A stretch of 64,000 nucleotides of DNA, taken from positions 1 to 64,000 of the forward strand of contig NZ_BBZI01000011.1 in NCBI RefSeq assembly GCF_008974245.1. The letters run 5' to 3'. Shown here piece after piece: positions 25,390 through 32,714 of this stretch. A program made the position numbers and the translations under genes. Numbering within the stretch: position 1 is the stretch's first letter; the number at the start of each line of letters is the position of its first letter. The stretch comes from Streptomyces abyssomicinicus (GTDB lineage: Bacteria; Actinomycetota; Actinomycetes; Streptomycetales; Streptomycetaceae). The notes under the pieces were generated by a model. That model saw nothing but the letters and a program-made list of their open reading frames with translations, did not search any database and had not been told where the DNA came from.

Positions 25390-27670
25390 GCCGGCGCCTC
25401 CGGGCGTCGATGAGCATCTCCTGGACATGCGGCAGCGGGCGCCCGTCCGGGTCCGTGGAGTGCCGGGTCCACTCGCCGTCCGGGCCGAGGTGCCAGGACG
25501 AGGTGGAGTCGGACATGCCGGTCTCCAGGAACCGGTTGAGGGTGGCCCGGTGGGTCGGGTCGGTGACCCGGACCAGTGCCTCGATGCGGCGGTCGAGGTT
25601 GCGGTGCATCATGTCGGCGCTGCCGAACCACACCTCGGGCTCGCCGCCGTTGGCGAACGAGAAGATCCGCGAGTGTTCGAGGAACCGGCCGAGCACCGAC
25701 CGGACCCGGATGTTCTCCGACAGCCCCGGGACGCCGGGCCGCACCGCGCAGATGCCGCGGACCCAGACGTCCACCGGCACCCCGGCCTGGGAGGCGCGGT
25801 AGCAGGCGTCGATGACCGCCTCGTCCACCATCGAGTTGACCTTGATCCGCACGTGGGCGGGCCGGCCGGCCCGGTGGTGGCGGATCTCCTTGCCGATCCG
25901 CTGGACCAGCCCGTCGCGCAGCGACTTGGGCGCGACCAGCAGTCGGCGGTAGGTCTCCCGGCGGGAGTAGCCGGAGAGCCGGTTGAAGAGGTCCGAGAGG
26001 TCCGCGCCGACCTGCGGGTCGGCGGTGAGCAGGCCGAGGTCCTCGTAGAGGCGGGCCGTCTTGGGGTGGTAGTTGCCGGTGCCGACGTGCGAGTAGCGGC
26101 GCAGGTTGTCGCCCTCCTGGCGGACCACCAGCGACAGCTTGCAGTGCGTCTTCAGCCCGACCAGGCCGTAGACGACGTGGCAGCCGGACTCCTCCAGCTT
26201 GCGCGCCCACTTGATGTTGGCCTGCTCGTCGAAGCGGGCCTTGATCTCCACCAGCACCAGGACCTGCTTGCCGGCCTCGGCCGCGTCTATGAGGGCGTCG
26301 ACGATCGGCGAGTCGCCGGAGGTGCGGTAGAGGGTCTGCTTGATGGCCAGCACGTCGGGGTCGGCGGCGGCCTGCTCCAGGAAGGTCTGGACGGAGGTGG
26401 AGAAGGAGTCGTAGGGGTGGTGCAGCAGCACGTCCCGCTCGCGCAGCGCGGCGAAGATGTCGGGCGCGGAGGCGGACTCCACCTCGGCCAGGTCGCGGTG
26501 GGTGCCGGCGATGTACTTGCGGTACTTGAGGTCGGGGCGGTCCAGGCCGGCGATGCCGAACAGGCCGGTGAGGTCCAGCGGCCCGGGCAGCGGGTAGACC
26601 TCGGCCTCGGTGATCTTCAGCTCGCGGACCAGCAGGTCCAGGACGTGCCGGTCGATGGACTCCTCGACCTCCAGGCGCACCGGCGGGCCGAAGCGGCGCC
26701 GCATCAGCTCCTTCTCGAGGGCCTTGAGGAGGTTCTCGGCGTCGTCCTCCTCGACCTCCAGGTCCTCGTTGCGGGTCAGCCGGAAGGCGTGGTGCTGGAG
26801 CACCTCCATGCCTGGGAACAACTCCTCCAGGTGCGCGGCGATGACGTCCTCGATGGGGACGTAGCGCTCCGGGGAGGCCTCCAGGTAGCGGGAGAGGGAC
26901 GGCGGCACCTTGACCCGGGCGAAGTGCCGGTGGCCGGAGACCGGGTTGCGGACGACGACGGCCAGGTTGAGCGAGAGGCCGGAGATGTAGGGGAAGGGGT
27001 GCGCGGGGTCCACGGCGAGCGGGGTGAGCACCGGGAAGATCTTGGAGCGGAACAGCGTGAAGAGCCGCGCCTGCTCCTTCTCGGTCAGCTCCCCCCAGCG
27101 CACGACGTGGATGCCCTCCTCGGCGAGGGCGGGGGCGACGTCCTCGTGGAAGCAGGCGGCGTGCCGGGCCATCAGCTCGCGGGAGCGGGCCCAGATCATC
27201 TCCAGCACCTCACGGGGCTGCAGCCCGGAGGCGGAACGCTGGGCGACGCCGGTCGCGATGCGGCGCTTCAGGCCGGCGACGCGGACCATGAAGAACTCGT
27301 CCAGGTTGCTGGCGAAGATCGCGAGGAAGTTGGCGCGCTCCAGCAACGGCGTGTTCGGGTCCTCGGCGAGTTCGAGGACACGCTCGTTGAACGCGAGCCA
27401 GCTGCGCTCCCGGTCCAGGAAGCGGCCCTCGGGGAGGGGGCCGTCGCCCTGGCGGACCTCCTGGTAGCCGTCGAAGTCCGGCCCGGTCTCGACCTGCTCC
27501 TCGGGCAGGTGCGGGCGCGGAGGTTCCTGCTCGTGCCCGACCGGTATCAGACCGACCGTGGCCGCCGTGGAGCCGTGGGCGGCGGGGTCATGGGCGCTGA
27601 GGTCCTGGGAACGGAGATCCTGGGAACGGAGATCCTTGGAACGGGGGTCCTGGGCACTGGGCTCGCTCAT
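25370..27670 (-). CDS. ppk: Polyphosphate kinase Ppk1
   Basis: 766 residues. It carries the Ppk1 core with FLDRERSWLAFNERVLE (about 85), the catalytic His region SHVGTGNYHPKTARLYEDLG, and the C-terminal SADMMHRNLDRRIE. It makes polyphosphate from ATP reversibly. The first 65 residues are an extension with a repeated D-L-R-S-Q motif encoded by 15-bp DNA repeats (27575-27660). The start is ATG at 27670. The upstream region has one PHO-like unit (GCTCACCTCCG, minus strand, near 27740), consistent with weak PhoP control. First gene of ppk-CHAD-Nudix. Confidence 0.96.
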   Translation of the reverse strand: MSEPSAQDPRSKDLRSQDLRSQDLSAHDPAAHGSTAATVGLIPVGHEQEPPRPHLPEEQVETGPDFDGYQEVRQGDGPLPEGRFLDRERSWLAFNERVLELAEDPNTPLLERANFLAIFASNLDEFFMVRVAGLKRRIATGVAQRSASGLQPREVLEMIWARSRELMARHAACFHEDVAPALAEEGIHVVRWGELTEKEQARLFTLFRSKIFPVLTPLAVDPAHPFPYISGLSLNLAVVVRNPVSGHRHFARVKVPPSLSRYLEASPERYVPIEDVIAAHLEELFPGMEVLQHHAFRLTRNEDLEVEEDDAENLLKALEKELMRRRFGPPVRLEVEESIDRHVLDLLVRELKITEAEVYPLPGPLDLTGLFGIAGLDRPDLKYRKYIAGTHRDLAEVESASAPDIFAALRERDVLLHHPYDSFSTSVQTFLEQAAADPDVLAIKQTLYRTSGDSPIVDALIDAAEAGKQVLVLVEIKARFDEQANIKWARKLEESGCHVVYGLVGLKTHCKLSLVVRQEGDNLRRYSHVGTGNYHPKTARLYEDLGLLTADPQVGADLSDLFNRLSGYSRRETYRRLLVAPKSLRDGLVQRIGKEIRHHRAGRPAHVRIKVNSMVDEAVIDACYRASQAGVPVDVWVRGICAVRPGVPGLSENIRVRSVLGRFLEHSRIFSFANGGEPEVWFGSADMMHRNLDRRIEALVRVTDPTHRATLNRFLETGMSDSTSSWHLGPDGEWTRHSTDPDGRPLPHVQEMLIDARRRRRGPATP

Positions 27671-27798
27671 GTACCCATTGTTCCGCGTGGCGTCCTCGTA
27701 TGGCATGTCGGATCGGGCGCGTGGAAGCACCCGGAGGTGAGCGTTCCGCCTGCTCACGCCGCCTGTGCGCGACGTCGCGGGCCCGGAGGGCGCGCCGT

Positions 27799-27828
27799 CG
27801 CCCCCCGAGGGGATGTCCTCGGGGGGCG
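27799..27828 (-). terminator. Hairpin terminator downstream of ABC exporter operon
   Basis: Perfect 12-bp arms (27799-27810 and 27817-27828) with a 6-nt loop. It lies between the end of the permease gene and the ppk promoter and should insulate the two minus-strand operons. Confidence 0.75.
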
Positions 27829-27920
27829 GCGGCCCGGCATCGGAAGAGGGAGGTTTCACCACGTGGGAAGGGTCCCAAGCGAGCCTTAATGCCGGGTTAC
27901 GGGCAGTTGGCTGCCAGGCG

Positions 27921-28994
27921 TCAGGCCGTACGGCGGCGAAGGACGCGGTATGACAGGAATACCGCGAGGGCGGCGACGGCGAGCCAGATGCCGGACTCCA
28001 CGAGCTGGAGCGGCCAGTAATGGCTCTTGGGGTGGTAGCTCGCCCAGACGTCGCTGTAGCCGTCGGCCTTGAGGCAGGCGTAGAAGTCACCGGCGTCACC
28101 GGCCCGGCCGTCGTCGCCGAGGACGGCGTCCAGGCAGTCGTAGTCGTAGGCGACGTGCTCGCCGGACCCGGTCACCGCGCCGCTGTCCAGCGGCCACTCG
28201 CCGGCAAAGGCGTCCCACCTGGGCGACGGCTCGTCCGCGGCGTAGCCGAGGCGGGTCTCGGACGGCCAGAGCCGGTGACGGCCGAGCGCGAACGTGACGG
28301 TGCCCGCGGTCATCAGCAGCAGCCCGGTGCCGAGCGACGCCAGCGACCGTCGGAGCAGGAACCCGAGCAGGGCGCCGACGGCCACCGCGCACAGCGCGCG
28401 GGGCACTGCGACGACGCCCATCGCGGTGAAGAAGTCCTCGCTCCACCACTGCGGGGCCCCTCCGTACCAGACGACGTCGCGGACGTCGACGCCCGCCGCG
28501 GCGACGGGCCGGTACACCGCGAGCAGCAGGGCGATGCCCGCGCCGACGGCCACGGCGGGCACCGCCAGCTTGGCGGTGAGCCAGCGGGCGGGCGACACCG
28601 ACTGGGTCCAGGCCAGTTCGGCGGTGCCGGTCTCCAGTTCCCTGGCGGTCAGCGAGGCCGACGCCCAGGCGCCGGCCAGGAACGGGGCGGCGACGATGGC
28701 GTAGAGCCCGAGGCGCAGCAGGGTGTCGTAGACCGACCAGACGTCCTCGAGCTCCTTGGGGCAGCGGAGGTAGGGCGCGTTCCCGGGTTCGCAGGAGGCG
28801 AGCAGGGCCTGGGTGTCGTCGCCCATCGTCGTCCAGGCCCAGAGCAGCAGTCCGGTGAAGAGGGCGACGTAGGCGACCCACAGCCACAGGGCCCAGCGGT
28901 GGAGGCGGAGCATGGTGCGGATCAGCCCGCCGGGGGCCTTCGCCGGTGCGGAGGCGGGGGCGGGGGTGCGCGGTGTCAGGGTGGCGGCGGTCAT
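27921..28994 (-). CDS. ABC-2 type permease (second of a pair)
   Basis: 357 residues with about six membrane helices: RWALWLWVAYVALFTGLLLW near the N-terminus and IWLAVAALAVFLSYRVL at the end. It contains SLTARELETGTAELAWTQS, which is shared with the neighbouring permease and typical of ABC-2 exporters. It is a tandem duplicate of the upstream gene, and the two overlap by 4 bp. A large extracytoplasmic loop between the last two helices has two Cys. The substrate is unknown. Confidence 0.85.
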   Translation of the reverse strand: MTAATLTPRTPAPASAPAKAPGGLIRTMLRLHRWALWLWVAYVALFTGLLLWAWTTMGDDTQALLASCEPGNAPYLRCPKELEDVWSVYDTLLRLGLYAIVAAPFLAGAWASASLTARELETGTAELAWTQSVSPARWLTAKLAVPAVAVGAGIALLLAVYRPVAAAGVDVRDVVWYGGAPQWWSEDFFTAMGVVAVPRALCAVAVGALLGFLLRRSLASLGTGLLLMTAGTVTFALGRHRLWPSETRLGYAADEPSPRWDAFAGEWPLDSGAVTGSGEHVAYDYDCLDAVLGDDGRAGDAGDFYACLKADGYSDVWASYHPKSHYWPLQLVESGIWLAVAALAVFLSYRVLRRRTA

Positions 28995-30100
28995 GCGGCA
29001 CGCTCCCGGGGGGCCGTCCGGTGGCGGATGACGCGGTAGGAGACGAACACCGCGAGGGCGGCGACGACGAGCCAGATGCCGGACTCCATCAGCTGGAGCG
29101 GCCAGCGGTGGCTCTCGGGGTGGTAGGAGATCCAGACGTCGGTGAAGCCCCGGTCCTCGAGGCAGGCGTAGTACGCGTCGGAGTCGAAGGCCCCGCCGCC
29201 GTCCCCGTAGCCCGCTTCCATGCACCCGTACCCGGCCAGTTCGCCGGACTGCCCGGCCAGCTCGCCGGACTCCGTCACCGCCCCGGTGGACATCTGCCAC
29301 TCGCCCGGGTCGGTGCTCGTGTAGGGGGAGCCGGCGGGGGTGTCCCTGCCGTAGCGGATCTCGGTAGGCCACAGGAACCGGCGGCCGAGCACGAAGGCGA
29401 AGATGCCACCGCCCACCAGCACCAGCCCGGTGCCCAGTGACGCCAGCGTCCGCTTCAGCAGCAGGCCGAGCAGGACGCCGACGGCCACCGCGCACAGGAC
29501 CCGGGGCAGCACGACGACGCCCATGGCGGTGAAGAGGTCCTCGTTCCACCACGACGGCGTCCACTGCCGGATCTCGGTGAAGAGGGGGGCGCCCTCCAGG
29601 TGGGCGAGCCGGTACAGGCCGAGCAGCAGCGCGGTGCCCGCGGTGGCGACCACGGCCGGGAGGGCCAGCTTGGCGGTGAGCCAGCGGGCGGGGGTGACGG
29701 ACTGGGTCCAGGCCAGTTCGGCGGTGCCGGTCTCCAGTTCCCGGGCCGTCAGCGAGGCGGCCGCCCAGGCGCCCACCAGCAGCGGGGCGAGGAGGATGGC
29801 GAAGAAGCCCAGGCGCATGAACTCCTGGTAGGTGGACAGGGCCTCGTACACGCCGTTCGCGCAGTAGGGCTGCGCCGGCCCTCCGAGGTCGCAGCCCGCG
29901 GCCACGGACTCCAGACCGTTCGCCGCCGGCCCCCACGCCCACAGCAGCAGGCCCGAGCCCACGGCGACGTAGGCGATCCACATCCACAGCGCCCAGCGGT
30001 GGAGCCGGAAGACGGTCCAGGTCAGCCCGCCCGGAGCCGTTGCCCGGGCCGCCGTGTCCTCGGCGTGCGGCGGGGCGGGCGAGGTCGTCGTCGTGGTCAT
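28991..30100 (-). CDS. ABC-2 type permease (first of a pair)
   Basis: 369 residues. It is paralogous along its length to the next gene (shared LHRWALW, SLTARELETGTAELAWTQSV, PARWLTAKL, WPLQL-ESGIWL). About six membrane helices are present, with an extracytoplasmic loop carrying Cys and Tyr-rich segments (CLEDRGFTDVWISYHPES). It presumably forms a heterodimeric exporter with its paralogue, driven by the upstream ATPase. The start ATG overlaps the ATPase stop. Confidence 0.85.
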   Translation of the reverse strand: MTTTTTSPAPPHAEDTAARATAPGGLTWTVFRLHRWALWMWIAYVAVGSGLLLWAWGPAANGLESVAAGCDLGGPAQPYCANGVYEALSTYQEFMRLGFFAILLAPLLVGAWAAASLTARELETGTAELAWTQSVTPARWLTAKLALPAVVATAGTALLLGLYRLAHLEGAPLFTEIRQWTPSWWNEDLFTAMGVVVLPRVLCAVAVGVLLGLLLKRTLASLGTGLVLVGGGIFAFVLGRRFLWPTEIRYGRDTPAGSPYTSTDPGEWQMSTGAVTESGELAGQSGELAGYGCMEAGYGDGGGAFDSDAYYACLEDRGFTDVWISYHPESHRWPLQLMESGIWLVVAALAVFVSYRVIRHRTAPRERAA

Positions 30101-30960
30101 GCGGCGGGCTCCCGGAGGTAGGAGAGGACCAGTTCCTCCAGCGTCGGGGTGGACGCCTCGTGGGCCTCGGGCAGCGGCCCCGCGGGGCGCACCAGCGCGG
30201 TGATCTGACGGCCCGTGGTGCGGGACTCGATCACGGTGTGGCCGTCCAGTGAGGCGTCGGCGGGGCCGGTGACCAGGGTGTGGGAGGCCAGGACGTCCTC
30301 CAGCTCGCCCTGGAGGCGGACCCGGCCGCGGCGGATCAGCAGGAGGTGGTCGCAGGAGCCCTCCAGTTCCGCGATGACGTGCGAGGACATGACCACCGTG
30401 GTGCCGTGTTCGGCGGCCTCGGCCATCAGCTCGCCCATCAGCTGGTGGCGGGCGAGCGGGTCGAGGTCGGCCATCGGCTCGTCCAGCAGCAGGAGTTCGG
30501 GCCGCTTGCCGAGCGCCAGGGCCAGGGCGACCCGGGTGCGCTGGCCGCCGGAGAGGCTGCGGACGGTGGCGGTCGGATCCAGGTCGCCCTGGGCGACGAT
30601 GCGTTCGGCCGTCGCCTGGTCCCAGCGCGCCGGGTTGAGCGCGTGGCCCAGCCGCAGCGTGTCGATCACCGTGAGCTGGCCGTGCAGCGGCTTGTTCTGG
30701 GCGACGTGGGCGAGGCGCTCGCGCACGTCGCCGGGGCCCTGGCCGAGGACCCGGATCGTGCCCTCGGTGGGGCGGGCCAGGCCCGCCGCCAGGGAGAGCA
30801 GCGTGGACTTGCCGGCGCCGTTGGGGCCGACGACCGCGCAGACGCGGCCCGCGGGAAGGCTGAACGAGCAGTCCCGCAAGGCCCAGTTGACGCGGCGGCG
30901 GGGGAGCAGGCGGCTGTAGCGCCTGCCCAGGGTCTCCGCCTCGATGGCGATGTCGGTCAT
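30097..30960 (-). CDS. ABC exporter ATPase (CcmA/BcrA type)
   Basis: 287 residues. Walker A is GPNGAGKST, the signature is LSGGQRTR, Walker B is LLLLDEP and the H-loop is VVMSSHVIAE. The C-terminal extension of about 65 residues is typical of single-domain exporter ATPases. It is coupled by 4-bp overlaps to the GntR gene upstream and the permease downstream, giving a gntR-ATPase-permease-permease operon like ytr/bcr systems for drugs or envelope stress. Confidence 0.93.
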   Translation of the reverse strand: MTDIAIEAETLGRRYSRLLPRRRVNWALRDCSFSLPAGRVCAVVGPNGAGKSTLLSLAAGLARPTEGTIRVLGQGPGDVRERLAHVAQNKPLHGQLTVIDTLRLGHALNPARWDQATAERIVAQGDLDPTATVRSLSGGQRTRVALALALGKRPELLLLDEPMADLDPLARHQLMGELMAEAAEHGTTVVMSSHVIAELEGSCDHLLLIRRGRVRLQGELEDVLASHTLVTGPADASLDGHTVIESRTTGRQITALVRPAGPLPEAHEASTPTLEELVLSYLREPAA

Positions 30961-31352
30961 CGGTGGTCCCCCCCAAAGGGATAGAGGTCGTCCAGGACGG
31001 AGGTGAACAGCGCGGACACGTCGTCGCGTTCCAGGCCGGACTCCTTGGCCCGCTTCGTCCACGCGGCGAGGTCGTCCCGCAGCGGGGCCGAGTCGGCGGT
31101 GGCGGGGCCGAGGGAGCGCCGGACGAACGTGCCGAGGCCGCGCCGGGCCTCCACCAGGCCCTCGCGTTCCAGCTCGCGGTAGGCCTTGAGGACGGTGTTC
31201 GGATTGATGGCGGTGGCGGCCACGACCTCGCGGGCCGTGGGCAGCCGGTCACCTGGTTCCAGCAGGCCCAGTCTCAGGGCGTGCTTGGTCTGCTGGACGA
31301 TCTGCAGATAGGTGGCGACGCCGCTGCGCCGGTCGATGCGGTACTCGACCAC
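30957..31352 (-). CDS. GntR-family regulator, YtrA subfamily
   Basis: 131 residues. An N-terminal winged helix (about 10-75: TYLQIVQQTKHALRLGLLEP, PTAREVVAATAINPNTVLKA, LVEARRGLGTFVR) is followed by a short C-terminal helical part rather than a large effector domain. This is the YtrA pattern, in which a small GntR protein represses its own ABC-transporter operon. The start is GTG at 31352 with AAAGGG upstream. The inverted repeat just upstream is the probable operator. Confidence 0.9.
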   Translation of the reverse strand: MVEYRIDRRSGVATYLQIVQQTKHALRLGLLEPGDRLPTAREVVAATAINPNTVLKAYRELEREGLVEARRGLGTFVRRSLGPATADSAPLRDDLAAWTKRAKESGLERDDVSALFTSVLDDLYPFGGDHR

Positions 31353-31361
31353 TCGACAACA

Positions 31362-31389
31362 CCCTTTCACTAATTGAGTAGTGGAAGGG
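31362..31389. promoter_or_regulatory. Probable operator of the GntR-ABC operon
   Basis: An inverted repeat has arms CCCTTTCACTA and TAGTGGAAGGG (one mismatch) separated by ATTGAG. It is AT-rich against its surroundings and lies 10 bp upstream of the regulator start, where YtrA-type repressors bind. The CACTA/TAGTG core is perfect. Confidence 0.7.
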
Positions 31390-31452
31390 TGGTGCAAGAG
31401 AGGGGGCGGCGTCAAGTCGCCGCCCCCTCGGGCCTGTTGCCGCCTGCTGGCG

Positions 31453-32388
31453 TCAGAGTTCGGTGCGGTACATCAGGTCCGTCTCGTGGGTGGTGAAACC
31501 GAGGCGCTCGTAGACGGTGACGGCGGCCTTGTTGTCACCGTCGACGTAGAGCATCGCGGCCGGCAGCCCGCGCTCCGCGAGGTGGCGCAGGCCGGTGACG
31601 GTGAGCGCCTTGCCGAGGCCGCCGCCCTGGGCGCCGGGGCGCACGCCGACCACGTAGACCTCACCGATCCCACCGTCGCCTTCCTCGGCGTGCACCTTGG
31701 TCCAGTGGAAGCCGACCAGCTCGCCGTCCTTCTCCGCGAGGAAGAACCCTTCCGGGTCGAACCAGGACTCCGCCTCGCGGTCGTCCAGGTCCCGCTGGGT
31801 CAGCGAACCCTGCTCGGGGTGGTGGGCGAAGGCCTCGGCGTTGACGGCCAGCCAGGCGGCGTCGTCCTGACCGGGCACGAAGGTGCGGACGGTGACGCCC
31901 GGCGGGAGGACCGGCTCGGGCAGCTCGGGTGCGTCCGCGCCGGTCAGCGGCCGCCGCATCTGGCGGAGTTCACGGAAGAGGGTGAGGCCGAGGACCTGCG
32001 CCAGGTGGCGGGCGGAGGCGTGGCCGCCGTGTGCCCACACCCGCAGGCGCTTGCCGGTGGCCGCGAGCAGCGCACTGCCCAGCGCCCGGCCGTGGCCCCG
32101 GCCGCGGTGCGAGGGGTGTACCACCAGTTCGGCGGCGGGCGCCTCGACGAGCTCGGAGCCGTCCAGCTGGGCGTAACCGGCCAGTTCGCCGTCGCCCACG
32201 GTGAGCAGCAGGTGGGCGATGCCGGGGCGGGGCTCGCCGCTCCTCAGGTGCAGCCGGCCCTGCTCGGACACGGCGTGCTGGCCGTCCGCGTCCAGGGCGG
32301 CCGACAGCAGGGCGGTCACCTCGTCGACCTGCTCGGGGGTGAGGCGGTCCAGGGTGTCGATCTGGCGGGGACTCAGGGGGCTGGTCAT
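31453..32388 (-). CDS. mshD: Mycothiol synthase MshD
   Basis: 311 residues with two tandem GNAT domains. The first (about 10-140) has LVVHPSHRGRGHGRALGSALL and the second (about 165-311) has VYVVGVRPGAQGGGLGKAL and the ending AAVTVYERLGFTTHETDLMY. This double-GNAT layout is MshD, which acetylates the cysteinyl amine in the last step of mycothiol synthesis. The start is ATG at 32388. The stand-alone gene sits between the GntR operon and the 5'-nucleotidase gene. Confidence 0.93.
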   Translation of the reverse strand: MTSPLSPRQIDTLDRLTPEQVDEVTALLSAALDADGQHAVSEQGRLHLRSGEPRPGIAHLLLTVGDGELAGYAQLDGSELVEAPAAELVVHPSHRGRGHGRALGSALLAATGKRLRVWAHGGHASARHLAQVLGLTLFRELRQMRRPLTGADAPELPEPVLPPGVTVRTFVPGQDDAAWLAVNAEAFAHHPEQGSLTQRDLDDREAESWFDPEGFFLAEKDGELVGFHWTKVHAEEGDGGIGEVYVVGVRPGAQGGGLGKALTVTGLRHLAERGLPAAMLYVDGDNKAAVTVYERLGFTTHETDLMYRTEL

Positions 32389-32714
32389 GCTCCGAGCGTA
32401 TGGCCTGCGCCCGGTGCGTCACAGGTCAGCGGTGGTCGTCCGGGTGGTCCTCGGCGGTCCTGGACGGTCCTCGGTGGTCCGGACGGTCCTGACGGTCCTG
32501 ACGGTCCTGACGGTCCGGGTGGCCGGACGGTCCGGGCGGTCCGGCCGGTCCGCGGGAGGTCCGGTGTGGCGGCCGGGTGGCCGGGCGTGCGCCGTTCAGG
32601 CAGTCGCAACCAGGCTGTGACCCGCGTGGCCTGTCGCCGCTACGCGCGTTGACCCTAAGCTGCCGCTCAGCCACCCCACCCCACTGTGCACCTACTCACC
32701 AACGAGGGGGGACG
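32389..32714. other. Divergent spacer dominated by 9-bp repeats
   Basis: This 326-bp gap between mshD and the 5'-nucleotidase gene has no supported gene. Its middle is the GGTCC-phased repeat. The 110 bp before the nucleotidase start presumably holds its promoter; a TTGACC lies at about 32650, but no clear -10 or PHO box was seen. Confidence 0.6.
32431..32560. repeat. 9-bp tandem repeat (GACGGTCCT family)
   Basis: GGTCC recurs with 9-bp spacing. Perfect GACGGTCCT units sit at 32482-32508 and degenerate units lie on both sides. It is non-coding on both strands as far as can be judged. Confidence 0.8.

Noticed and set aside
32600..32714. PHO box upstream of the secreted nucleotidase
   Set aside because: CACC-containing segments occur, but no two 11-bp units in register could be made out.
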